This document shows positions 58,101-64,000 of a stretch of 64,000 bases of DNA, piece after piece. The notes under the pieces are model-generated. The model was given only the letters and a program-made list of their open reading frames with translations, ran no database searches and was not told the DNA's origin. The DNA lies in contig JBAMJV010000874.1 in assembly GCA_037951105.1 (NCBI GenBank), positions 248,001 through 312,000 on the forward strand, written 5' to 3'. How positions within the stretch are numbered: position 1 is the first letter of the stretch; the number at the start of each line of letters is the position of its first letter. The DNA comes from Echinarachnius parma. Its lineage: Eukaryota; Echinodermata; Echinoidea; Clypeasteroida; Echinarachniidae. The position numbers were made by a program, and so were the translations under genes.

Positions 58101-59614
58101 AGTTCCAGCAGTTGGCCCTGATCTTACAGACTTGGAAAAAAGGTGGGGGGGGGGGGGGGGTGAGTTAACTCACCATCGGACATTAATGAGTCTTGTATAT
58201 TGCAATAAATTCGAGCTAACTATCATGGTGTGTTATCGGCCTCCCCCGTGGAGGATTCACATAAAACACTCCGTCCCTCGGATAGGACGATAAATGGAGG
58301 TGCCTTAAATGAGACAGTCACACTTCATTCGCACCGAAAACCTACTTCTCGAAAAGAGTAGGGTGTTAACCCGGTTGACTAGTATGACATCATGCACATC
58401 ACAACCACATTACAATGATATAATAACCAGTGCACGGGTGGGAGGACTCATCAGTTGCTCCCCTACTGACAACACGCCTTGCCAGCGCGCCAGTATATGG
58501 CAACAATCCCTCATGTTATGAAGGGGATTTTGTCCAAGTACGGATGCTTTTCATGTTTGAGGAACATTAATATGAAAGCAGAATGCATGCTAAGCTTTTT
58601 GCTCTCGTTTGTATGATATCTGCAAAATGTCTTCATCATGTTAACATATTTCTTATTTATTTAATGATTTGTGTGTGATTTAAAACAGAGTTCAAGGAGT
58701 TGATTCCCAGTTTATTTGTCACCAATCAATGATTTTTCACCCTTACCGAAACAGTATTACTAACCTTAATCCTAAACCTAAACCATAATCCCTAACCAAA
58801 ACGTTTAACTAAATTTAAACCTAAACCATAAACCCTTAATTCTTTCACTAAAGGTCTCTTTAAATCAGTGGAGTAACTGTTCATTGACCAAGTGTTGTGA
58901 AGCCAGTAATTTGTTGACATCTTTTAATATAATGCATTAGTTGTGTCTTGTGCATCATTTGAAGTTTGACGATTATTATACTTCTATTTCTTGCCTAACG
59001 TTCTGTTTTGTGACATATTGCATGAAGTTATGAACCATCGGGTAATTCTGAGTCTCAGCATGTAATGTTTATTTTTATCGAATAGCTTACCCGTGTATAA
59101 TTTTGTATATCCTTATATCTGGCATTTGGGGTTAAATCACCCCCTAGTCCCCTAGTGTACCTTTTCACAAGTTCAATTGTTTTCTCTTTCTCTCTTCTCT
59201 CTTTATCAGGTGGCAGTTAGCACCCACAGAGCCAAGAAGGCCCTCATCCAAGAGTACGACGTTTCCCCGAACGACCTCCCCCAACCCCCGTCCCCAGAGG
59301 ACGTAGCCCCCACCGCAGACGACCAGCCCGCTTCCCCCTCCCCACTCCCAATCAACGCTGATGTGCACCTTGATTCGGACTTGCGATCTAAACAACAGGA
59401 CAATAATGCAAAAGTAACTGAAAAGGATGATTTTGATGAAGTGAATATAACAAGATTATCCAGCATGGGGATGATGTATTCCGAACGACCTCCATCGGGT
59501 CCCTCCATCTCCCCCTCCCCGCTCACTGTAATGCCGATGCGCATTTCGATACAACAAGAAGTTAGGAAAGATACTAAACAGGATGATTTTGATGAAATGT
59601 ATATCACATGTTAA
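43080..59614 (+). CDS. Gene 2: cyclic AMP receptor-like (class E-like) seven-transmembrane receptor
   Basis: Eleven exons: 43080-43130, 44173-44225, 45916-46027, 50706-50766, 51860-51947, 52773-52862, 54770-54808, 55547-55625, 56773-56903, 57767-57914 and 59210-59614. All introns are GT-AG, phases agree, and the total is 1257 nt, giving 418 residues plus a stop. Seven hydrophobic segments lie at about residues 22-45, 50-72, 80-115 (TM3 after Cys77), 124-144, 165-185, 220-235 and 244-268. The block GAWCWI..(E)YPVWRF followed by WYGPLFILIF is the signature of the slime-mould cAMP receptor/GCR1-like family. The short N-terminus carries two N-glycosylation sequons (NCS, NGT). The cytoplasmic tail is Pro/Ser/Asp-rich with internal repeats. 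It is a plasma-membrane G-protein-coupled receptor by family; the ligand in animals is unknown. Confidence 0.85.
43365..44035. repeat. Dispersed repeat in gene 2 intron 1
   Basis: It begins GGTGCTTATAGAGCGCCTAATAAT and CTAAGCGCTTTACAATAT, words common at the ends of invertebrate SINE/LINE families. GTAGCGTGTTCCAGATTCGAG and a GC-richer body follow. It looks like a decayed dispersed element; the family is not recognised. Confidence 0.4.
44173..44225 (+). CDS. Gene 2 exon 2 (TM1, first half)
   Basis: Acceptor TTTAG, donor GTAAGT. It encodes NAIYGVKKSFASLSLVG plus two bases of a Cys codon, the outer half of TM1. Phase 0 in, phase 2 out. Confidence 0.7.
45385..45812. mobile_element. TTAA-type MITE, copy 5 (right end lost)
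   Basis: GGATAGTACGGTTTTGGTCAAACTGAATG, AAAACTTGCACCACAACATTACAAACTA and the central palindrome AAATGTGGG-T-CCCACATTT (about 45660-45678) place it in the family. It ends at ACCTCACAAAGT without the terminal CCCTTTAA. Confidence 0.6.
45916..46027 (+). CDS. Gene 2 exon 3 (TM1 end, TM2)
   Basis: Acceptor CTCGACAG, donor GTGAGA. It encodes VYMFSLIYIF (end of TM1), KKYELFVQR (first intracellular loop) and LILYLFMAAFFESSSSFL (TM2). Phase 2 in, phase 0 out. Confidence 0.82.
46120..46543. repeat. Poly-C block with a 60-bp duplicated segment
   Basis: A segment with TTTTCAGCTAAATGTTT(C/T)GTTCCG and CCTAAATATTGGCC occurs at 46155-46215 and again at 46483-46543 in direct orientation, after runs of C. 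Non-coding. Confidence 0.5.
46615..46708 (-). repeat. tRNA-like SINE head, minus strand
   Basis: The minus strand reads GAGCATGGTGGCTAAGCG (A-box region), GTCCGCCTCATGCGCCGGAGG (anticodon arm) and GGGTTAAAATCC (decayed B box). It is likely a tRNA-derived SINE fragment rather than a working tRNA. Confidence 0.5.
46766..46853. mobile_element. TTAA-type MITE, right-end fragment
   Basis: TTGACACTCAGTTTTTCATTACCTCACAAA, GAAGCGCCCTCTATACCAAAATTGAACTATCCCTTTA is the right terminus of the family. A still shorter piece (CCAAAACTTAACTACCCCTTTAA) follows at 46937-46957. Confidence 0.6.
47618..48246. repeat. Minisatellite, 53-bp unit, with a higher-order period of about 206 bp
   Basis: About twelve copies of a unit containing GTATACATTTGATTGTCTGT, TTGTTGTTTTGTTTGTGCC and TATTACATTCATT. 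A block of four variant units from about 47620 recurs almost unchanged from about 47828, so amplification happened in blocks. It continues after element C at 50495. Confidence 0.88.
48247..50494. mobile_element. Element C: 2.25-kb TIR element splitting the minisatellite
   Basis: GGGTGATTTCAAGTATGGTGTT on the left and AACACCATACTTGAAATCACCC on the right are perfect inverted ends. Next to the left end are two hairpins built on TTAGTGTTTATTAAACACTAA with more TACTTGAAAT copies. The minisatellite continues on both sides. There is no transposase; poly-G, poly-C and a tRNA-like segment lie inside. Confidence 0.82.
49822..49916 (-). repeat. tRNA-like segment (Leu/Ser type), minus strand, in element C
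   Basis: The minus strand reads GATTCTGTGGCGGAGTGGGTAAGGC (A box of class II tRNAs), a long middle part, and the B box GGGTTCGAGTCCCC. No proper anticodon stem is seen, so it is probably tRNA-derived or a pseudogene. Confidence 0.45.
50495..50703. repeat. Minisatellite, right part, reaching the exon 4 acceptor
   Basis: Four more 53-bp units. The last one reads TGTTTGTTTCTATTACAG, so the repeat supplies the pyrimidine tract and the AG of gene 2 exon 4. Confidence 0.82.
50706..50766 (+). CDS. Gene 2 exon 4 (extracellular loop 1, start of TM3)
   Basis: The acceptor TTTCTATTACAG is the edge of the adjacent minisatellite. The exon encodes VGPRLDSVVCIFEAWWISFW, with the conserved TM3 Cys expected to form the loop disulphide. 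Donor GTAAGA; phase 0 in, phase 1 out. Confidence 0.8.
50892..51025 (+). repeat. tRNA-Ala(AGC)-like element with short inverted ends
   Basis: A perfect A box (TAGCTCAGTCGG), B box (GGTTCGAATCC), D stem GCTC/GAGC and an anticodon loop CTAGCAA with U33 and AGC. The anticodon, T and acceptor stems carry mismatches. The outer ends AAGGCAAAGAGAAT and ATTTTCTTTGCCTT are inverted copies. It is more likely a SINE-like element or pseudo-tRNA than a working tRNA. Confidence 0.6.
51079..51440. repeat. Intronic repeat F, copy 1
   Basis: It begins TTAAAGGGATATAGTAACTTTGTTGG and carries TGATATGTCCACTGTGTGATGTGTGAA, GACTTTGTACACAG and AAAACGAAAATCTGTTCAATGCTT. These words recur in two other gene 2 introns. 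The ends resemble TTAA-type elements. Confidence 0.55.
51726..51757 (+). pseudogene. Partial duplicate of gene 2 exon 5 start
   Basis: About 30 bases match the first bases of exon 5 (51858-51889) with a single mismatch, then diverge. The copy lies 132 bp upstream, lacks a convincing acceptor and soon meets stops. Confidence 0.7.
51860..51947 (+). CDS. Gene 2 exon 5 (TM3)
   Basis: Acceptor TTCTACAG, donor GTGAGT. It encodes NWAVLLWVSCITFNLYLIII followed by WMANPGRRE, the hydrophobic TM3 core with the TFNLYL stretch typical of cAMP-receptor-like proteins. Phase 1 in, phase 2 out. A partial copy of its first 30 bases lies at 51726-51757. Confidence 0.85.
52220..52638. mobile_element. TTAA-type MITE, diverged copy 7
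   Basis: TTTAGAGGGCGCTTCGAGAAAC, AAAGTCGGTTCAGAACAGCTGAAATATCC and the end TGACCATAAATGTACCATCCCTTTAAA are recognisable family words, in the same order as copies 3b and 9. Confidence 0.5.
52773..52862 (+). CDS. Gene 2 exon 6 (TM4, extracellular loop 2)
   Basis: Acceptor ATAACAAG, donor GTAAGC. It encodes IYHLVTWGLSLFGACLPLIG then NHYGPAGAW; the YHL..WG TM4 start and YG.AGAW(C) loop are family signatures. Phase 2 in and out. Confidence 0.85.
53325..53541. mobile_element. hAT-like MITE with GGCGTACCCAGG ends, nested in element E
   Basis: GGCGTACCCAGGGGGC on the left mirrors CCTGGGTACGCCACTG on the right, around poly-C blocks. The left CAGT is mutated, and no target duplication is clear. Confidence 0.5.
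53622..53700. repeat. GATT microsatellite
   Basis: Imperfect runs of (ATTG)n/(GATT)n interrupted by AATAATG and GACT. Confidence 0.75.
54602..54720. repeat. Intronic repeat F, left-end fragment
   Basis: TTTAAAGGGATTTAGTAACTTTGTTGACATGTGCA and TCTGATATGTCAACTGGGTGTTGTGTGAACATG match the starts of copies at 51079 and 55700. Confidence 0.55.
54770..54808 (+). CDS. Gene 2 exon 7 (loop 2, CWI..WRF motif)
   Basis: A 39-nt exon between ATTACAG and GTAAGT completes Cys and encodes WIPAEYPVWRFF. The CWI block follows GAW from exon 6, reconstituting the family motif across the splice. Phase 2 in and out. Confidence 0.78.
54958..55165. repeat. Short degenerate repeats of TTCCTATGGGAAA
   Basis: Around a dozen copies of CCTATGGGAAAT-like and TTTCTATGGGAAA-like words with variable spacing, inside gene 2 intron 7. 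The word is near-palindromic. Confidence 0.6.
55547..55625 (+). CDS. Gene 2 exon 8 (TM5)
   Basis: Acceptor TTTTCCAG, donor GTGAGT. It encodes WYGPLFILIFLMFVTYAYIS then YKLRDK, TM5 and the start of the third intracellular loop. Phase 2 in, phase 0 out. Confidence 0.85.
55700..56072. repeat. Intronic repeat F, copy 3
   Basis: ACTAAAGGGAACGAGTAACTTTTTTGACATGTGCA, ATATGTCCACTAAGTAATATGTGAAC, CTTTGTACACAGTTATAACTATCCGGTGGA and TAGAGTTCTAAGTAAGTTTTTTGTAGATGTTGACAATG parallel copy 1 along its length. Confidence 0.6.
56395..56690. mobile_element. TTAA-type MITE, copy 8 (truncated)
   Basis: GTTTTGGTCAAACTGATTTTTAGTAACC, AACCTGCACCATAACATTACAAACTAACA and CGCATTGGTTTCACCC are family words. It stops at the central palindrome TGTGGGATCCCACA (56671-56684), about 85 bp before exon 9. 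Confidence 0.65.
56773..56903 (+). CDS. Gene 2 exon 9 (intracellular loop 3, TM6)
   Basis: Acceptor TTGATGCAG, donor GTAACA. It encodes a charged loop (IRSWQGTYDPQIERSRQLIR, EEIKPLRAY) followed by PFIYLILATFPLINR, TM6. Phase 0 in, phase 2 out. The upstream flank is a truncated TTAA-type MITE. Confidence 0.85.
57133..57707. mobile_element. 575-bp TTAA-flanked TIR element
   Basis: TTAAAGGGACAGGTCCACTTTTACAA on the left and TTGCAAAAGTGGATCTCTCCCTTTAA on the right form an imperfect TIR with TTAA at both ends, as for piggyBac-derived MITEs. It lies in gene 2 intron 9. Confidence 0.7.
57767..57914 (+). CDS. Gene 2 exon 10 (loop 3, TM7)
   Basis: Acceptor TTGTGTAG, donor GTTAGT. It encodes IQNAISPNNPILALYLLHAM, SSPLVGLVNAIVYG (TM7) and LDPETRSRLTWTQIK. 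The NA(I/V)VYG motif at the end of TM7 is where class E-like receptors carry their conserved Asn-aromatic motif. Phase 2 in, phase 0 out. Confidence 0.87.
58215..58520. repeat. SINE/LINE 3'-end-like fragment in gene 2 intron 10
   Basis: GAGGATTCACATAAAACACTCCGTCCCTCGGATAGGACGATAAATGGAGGTGCC resembles the conserved 3' end of several invertebrate SINE/LINE families. The rest is GC-richer than the surroundings. Family uncertain. Confidence 0.4.
59210..59614 (+). CDS. Gene 2 exon 11 (cytoplasmic tail, stop)
   Basis: Acceptor with a long CT tract ending TTTATCAG. It encodes 134 residues: VAVSTHRAKKALIQEYDVSP, a Pro/Ser-rich stretch, then two related blocks ending KDDFDEVNITRLSSMGMM and KQDDFDEMYITC, followed by TAA. 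Homologous DNA continues past the stop for a third, shifted copy. Ser/Thr and acidic residues suit arrestin/kinase regulation, which is inference. Confidence 0.8.
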   Translation: MAVSTHRAKKALIQEYDVSPNDLPQPPSPEDVAPTADDQPASPSPLPINADVHLDSDLRSKQQDNNAKVTEKDDFDEVNITRLSSMGMMYSERPPSGPSISPSPLTVMPMRISIQQEVRKDTKQDDFDEMYITC

Positions 59615-59639
59615 AGATTATCAAGCGTGGGGATGTTGG

Positions 59640-59865
59640 CTCCCCGCAGAACCCCCCCCCCCCCCCCCCCCCCCCCACCAAGGGATGTGCCCCACTTCTC
59701 CCTCCAAGCTCATCTCCAATGCAGTTGCGCACTTTGATTCGGACTTGGGTGTCCAATATGCGGGAACATGATAATGTTAAAATCCAAGATAGGGACGAGG
59801 ATGAAATGAATATCACACGTTACAGGTCAATACAGCACATGAACAACAGAGAACAGCTCATTTAA
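59640..59865 (+). pseudogene. Third tail repeat beyond the gene 2 stop
   Basis: After the stop, DNA homologous to the coding repeats continues: a C-rich block, then SNAVAHFDSDL in one frame and DEDEMNITRYRSI in another. A long poly-C tract separates the frames. It is either 3' UTR made of decayed coding repeats, or coding sequence hidden by an error in the C tract. Confidence 0.5.
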
Positions 59866-59876
59866 TCTCACAATAT

Positions 59877-59882
59877 AATAAA
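59877..59882 (+). promoter_or_regulatory. Polyadenylation signal of gene 2
   Basis: AATAAA, 263 bases after the gene 2 stop codon, at a plausible distance for a short 3' UTR. Confidence 0.55.
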
Positions 59883-59889
59883 ACATAGC

Positions 59890-60837
59890 TATTTGAAATA
59901 TTTGGTATGAACATAATATGCATTTTTATGTTTTGCACTATAATAATGCTATCGTTCTTTCAGCCAAACCCGTCTTTACCTTTGTAAATGTGTACGTGCG
60001 GTCAAGTTTCTTACTTTGGAACTCTCCAAAGTGATGCATTAACTTTAACAAATATTTCCAAAGTGATGTGTGAGCTGGTTATCGTATATCACATATTATT
60101 GTTAAATTATTTTGAATGATGTTTGATAGTTTGTCATAGAGAAGGAACACTGTCACTCAATAGAAATTGCAACTGATGTCAGACCTCATCATGTACTATG
60201 TCCATTGGTTTTGACAATAATGTAGAAATTTAAGGAGGCCTTTGACACACCATAACCCAATTCCTACTATATTTGCCATAAACAAGTAACAATTAAAATG
60301 TTACAACTACAAGTAGTTTTGAGTGAATGTGACAGAGTTAACGAGTCACTCTTTAATCCTCTTTTAAGCGTATCATGTTGTTAGCATTGATGCTCTTTTT
60401 CACCTGACCACAGTTCGTTGCAATATCAAACTAACTCGTTTATTAAATTTGCCAATACTAATAGTCTGGATCAATAATATAGACAGTGTTAACACACGGT
60501 CTACGAATTAAACATTTAATTTTTTTAGTGACTGGCTGACTGTATCCGCTTTCGAAATCGAGAGAATATGATACTGTATAATTATTAAGATTAGTTTATT
60601 CTCAAATATGTTCGCTTATGAACATTAAACACGTGGTATTTATATTTGTGGTATTTATGGTATTTATTTTATGATTATGTAGATCTTATGTATTGCTCTT
60701 GTAAATCATTAGCATATCATTATGTCACATATTGCTTGTAATTGTGTAGATATACAGTATAATATCGATGCATTTAGGAATATGATTACATGACTAGCTA
60801 ATTGAAAAGAAAATTGTGATTAAAAGTGAGCAAACAG
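59890..60837. other. Downstream of gene 2: no feature seen
   Basis: AT-rich intergenic sequence without a recognisable exon or repeat. Confidence 0.4.
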
Positions 60838-60950
60838 AAAAATGGGATTCCAACGGGATTCGAACCCGAGACCTCCGGATTGCTAGACCGTGCTCTACCG
60901 ACTGAGCTATAGAAAACCCTACGACGGCGTTCTTCCCAGAAAATTAGTAG
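60838..60950 (-). repeat. tRNA-Ala(AGC)-like element, second copy, minus strand
   Basis: Nearly identical to the copy at 50892-51025, including the flank TTCTGGGAAGAACGCCGTCGTAGGG before the A box. A and B boxes are intact, and the same stem mismatches are present. Flanking bases outside the shared block differ, as expected for a dispersed element. Confidence 0.6.
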
Positions 60951-61364
60951 CCGCATGTAAGACATGTTAATTATGTGTTATGTCTAGGATTCGTGGGTAC
61001 GCTATATGATTGTGCATGTTTCGCTTCAAGAACATTGTGTTGCAGACAGAAAAACGTGGGGGTGTTTGTTGACTTTAATATTTCATCTTTTAGGCTCCTA
61101 AAAATTGATTGTTAATCTGATTCTCAGTATAGTCGTTATCAATTATTATCTCTTACTTGTGCGTTAACATGAACATGAATCTATAAACAAGTCTAAGTTT
61201 GTTTGGCATTTCTTTGTATTGCTATTTGTGAATAATTCGTTGAATTCTATGCCCAGATTTCGTTCTGTGGCGTCCCCGGATAATGTTGCTGTGAATATGA
61301 AATGAGTGCATGTTACAGTGGTTCATGAGTGTATGCACTATCACGGGAGACAGTACAGAAGGAG

Positions 61365-61412
61365 ATAGAGAGATAGAGGGAGAGGGGGGTAGGGGGGGGG
61401 TGGGAGGGGGGA
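61365..61412. repeat. Purine tract (GAGA then poly-G)
   Basis: GGAGATAGAGAGATAGAGGGAGAGG then G-runs broken by T; low complexity. Confidence 0.7.
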
Positions 61413-61616
61413 AGTAATCATGATAATGATAATGCTAATGACGACGTTTGAACAATAATAATACTAAATACTAATGTTAATCATAATTAACCATATATTG
61501 ACCCAAATACAATGTATCTACTTAGTTTATCATTATCGTTGTCATTAATATCATTATAGTAGTTATTTTTGATATAAAGTATTAGTATTTGTATTATATT
61601 ATCTTACTCCTTATTA

Positions 61617-61806
61617 TTATTATTATTAGTAGTAGTAAGTAGTAGTAGTGGTAGTAGACGTAGAGTAGTAGTAATAGTAGTAGTAGTAGTAGTAGTATTG
61701 TAGTTCAGTCAGTAGTAGTAGTAGTGTAGTAGTAGTAGTAGAAGTAGTAGTAGTAGTGTAGTAGTAGTAGTAGTCGTAGGTAAGTAGTAGTAAGTAGTCG
61801 GTAGTC

Positions 61807-61866
<60 letters not shown>

Positions 61867-61884
61867 AGTAAGTAGTTAGTAGAA
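61617..61884. repeat. Long TAG/GTA trinucleotide microsatellite
   Basis: About 270 bp of (TAG)n with scattered single-base changes, including an uninterrupted run of about twenty units near 61805-61866. Reading frames across it are Thr/Tyr or Leu runs without meaning. Confidence 0.9.
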
Positions 61885-62830
61885 GTGGTATCTGTATTAT
61901 ATGATAATTGTTTTACATAAAATAATAATACAGATATAAATCTCAATTGTTGATCTATATTGCGTATTGCGCCTGACAATCGTACATCATACCTCTACCA
62001 CTCCTCTACTATTAATATGCACAATATCAATGTACCAAAAACAATATAACAAACACCACACAGCACATATAAAGTCATATCACAAGGGTCTACCCGCCGT
62101 CGTCTGGAACGTTCACGTTAAATTTGTTTCATTTGTCCTTGACCGACTGACGATATCTATAGTCATGTTTTAATGATTGGTGAATATATAATTTATATAT
62201 GATAACATAATCCACTGTACTGTTTTCGCAGGAGAGAACATGTGTTTCAGAAGCGAAGTTGCTAAGGTGCCGTGCTATGTTCCGGGGGTATTGCAAGTTT
62301 TAGGGGTTGCTGCATGACAACCCTAACGAGCGTATAGGGAGGGGGAGGGGGCACAAGGAACACTTGTGTCAGCGTCTATATATTATGAATTGTTATTAAT
62401 TTGTTGATACAGAATCCACAAAAAAATATCCATATCCTAGGTACCGTAATACTGAGATGGCGCTGTTTTTCAAATAAGATCCTGCGTTGTTGATTCCAGT
62501 ATAATGTCATAATGATAATAATATAGCAATGCATTTCCACATGATTTTTTTGGCAGAAAATATAAAAGATGACGGGATGGATATTTTCTGCTGGTTTATT
62601 CCATATAATATAATGTGACCTTCGGAAATGATAACGATTACAGCTTGTTGAAGTTGTTGTGCTCAGGCTTGCTGTACACGTGTAAAAAGTAATTGGTCCG
62701 GTCAAAATTACACTGAGAGATGGACACTAATATGCCCCCCTCTTGATAGTGCCCCGTTTGGCATGGAACTGCAACAAATAATATGAGCTTTATAGGGTTT
62801 AGTTATTATGTATTCATATACAACATATCT

Positions 62831-63080
62831 TAACGAGATAGTTGAGTTTTAGTGTAGGGCGCTACAACAAATAATGTTTTTCTTGTGTGAGGTAACTTTT
62901 TTCAGTTTTTATTTATTCTTTTTCATTTTAAATAAAAACAATACATGACAAACTGAGTGTCAAATTCAATGAGAGAATAAACTTTATTGATCAAAACCGG
63001 TTAAGAGAGAGCTAAAAATATCCATGAATATAAGCAATTTTAATTATTGTTGGTCCCCACAATAATTGGACCATTTTGAA
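62831..63080. mobile_element. TTAA-type MITE, copy 9
   Basis: TTAACGAGATAGTTGAGTTTTAGTGTAGGGCGCTACAACA begins it; AACTGAGTGTCAAATTCAATGAGAGAATAAACTTTATTGATCAAAACCGG follows. A central palindrome (AATTATTGT...ACAATAATT around GGTCCCC) is at 63042-63067. The other half is missing. Confidence 0.6.
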
Positions 63081-63157
63081 CTAGCCATTGACAGCAAAAT
63101 ACAATATTTTGTGTACATGTTCAAAAAATCTACAAACGAGGTTTCTATATAATTGGT

Positions 63158-63330
63158 CAGTGGTGTAGCGAGGGTCAACGGATTGGGGGGCACAACTGCG
63201 AGGTGAGCGAAGCGCCCGAGGGGGGGGGGGGGGGGTGTGGGGAGGGGGGTGTCCCCCTCCCACGGTAGGGAGCTTTTGCAAATTTTCACTCGAATAATGC
63301 AATCTGGTGCATACCTTGAAGGAAATTTGA
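63158..63330. mobile_element. hAT-like element end (CAGTGGTGTAGCGAGG), with a related copy at 63800-63990
   Basis: CAGTGGTGTAGCGAGGGTC, GAGGTGAGCGAAGCGCCCGAGG and GGGAGCTTTTGCAAATTTTCAC...GTGCATACC recur as GCATTGCGAGGGAGCGAAGCGAC and GGGAGCTTTTGCATATGTTTGG...GTGCATACC at 63840-63930. Typical of low-complexity hAT MITEs; the opposite end is outside or lost. Confidence 0.5.
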
Positions 63331-63654
63331 TAAAGAAATCATGACTTAAATCTTCACCCTCATGATTAGACCGCTATATAGGTATACAAATTCAATCGAA
63401 CTATACAAACACCGGACTCAAATACGCTCACATCGTCCGTGCATGTCTATACTTATTTGGGAGGGTGTGGAGAAATTTTCGAAATTGGTGTTTAAAATAT
63501 CACTTTAGAAGTAATGGTCATTATTGTCCTTATCATTATTATTTTTATTATGAATTTTGTAAGATTTTAAACAGATTGTAACGAAAAAAATGGGGATTGT
63601 TTGTACTTGTACAGGCCACTCCCCCCCCCCCCCCCCCCATCAAAACGGTGGGGG

Positions 63655-63725
63655 ATATATCCCCTATCCCCGGGATCAAACGCCCGTGGACACACTAAAC
63701 CACTCACGCTGTTGATCCCATGTGT
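63655..63725 (-). repeat. Possible tRNA-like SINE remnant
   Basis: The minus strand reads GATCAACAGCGTGAGTGGTTTAGTGTG and the B-box-like GTTTGATCCCGGGG. Weak; could be chance. Confidence 0.28.
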
Positions 63726-64000
63726 ATCTCCTAGTTGGAACTGTTGTTTCTCGTGTACATTGTCTGGTTAGGTGGATCGTAAATGGTGCACTTAATGTAG
63801 AAGATCATTTTCAAGAAGGGGGCAAAATGTTTCTCTAAAGTGAGAGGGCATTGCGAGGGAGCGAAGCGACAAGAGGTATGTAGGGAGCTTTTGCATATGT
63901 TTGGCTTTAAATTGTGCGATATGGTGCATACCCGAGACAGACTTTCAAATGAATATGGGGGGATGCCCCCCCCCCCCCCCCCCCTCCCCCTCCGTCCACG

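Noticed and set aside
58740..58850. Telomere-like CCTAA words
   Set aside because: Units are too irregular (CTAACC, CCTAAACC, CCATAAACC) to claim a telomeric tract.
59206..59607. 133-codon minus-strand frame opposite gene 2 exon 11
   Set aside because: It is a shadow of the coding tail, has no splice or start support, and lies opposite a well-supported exon.
61626..61979. Thr/Tyr-rich minus-strand frame
   Set aside because: It is a translation of the TAG microsatellite.

Overview
The window is AT-rich, intron-dense DNA from an animal, most likely a marine invertebrate. Death-domain/ZU5 signalling genes, a metazoan cyclic-AMP-receptor-like GPCR, tRNA-derived SINEs with B boxes, Penelope-like and non-LTR retroelements, and an interstitial TTAGGG tract fit an echinoderm, hemichordate or cephalochordate; the sequence alone does not decide which. 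No bacterial or viral gene organisation is present.

Two spliced genes on the + strand can be supported. Gene 1 (27 to at least 12746) encodes three tandem death domains followed by a ZU5 domain. Seven coding pieces join with matching splice phases, one of them a probable 10-nt microexon. Its 3' end is not certain; a possible further exon at 23651 lies inside a transposon. Gene 2 (43080-59614) is a complete 11-exon gene for a 418-residue seven-transmembrane receptor of the slime-mould cAMP receptor-like (class E-like) type. Its phases are consistent across all introns, and an AATAAA signal lies at 59877. The two genes need not be functionally linked.

The rest is intronic or intergenic DNA packed with mobile and tandem repeats. 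From 1 to 17 kb gene 1 introns hold several inverted-repeat elements, a 5'-truncated LINE with a target duplication, copies of a TTAA-type MITE family, and a tandem array of small hairpins. From about 17.4 to 33.1 kb lies a diverged satellite-like array (units of about 0.6-0.8 kb). It is split by two related TIR elements (18927-25332 and 30859-32497) that share TATATGGG termini and many internal TCACGGAC-type motifs; the larger one contains further nested insertions. From 37966 to 42713 is a 4.7-kb inverted-repeat element whose arms are made of about 152-bp units and whose core holds Penelope-like reverse transcriptase debris. From 43 to 60 kb gene 2 introns contain a 53-bp minisatellite with a higher-order period that reaches the 3' splice site of exon 4 and is split by a 2.2-kb element. 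They also hold repeated MITE families, tRNA-like elements and a duplicated exon fragment. The last 4 kb hold a tRNA-like element, a long TAG microsatellite and MITE ends.

All coordinates and phases were read by eye; no search was run.
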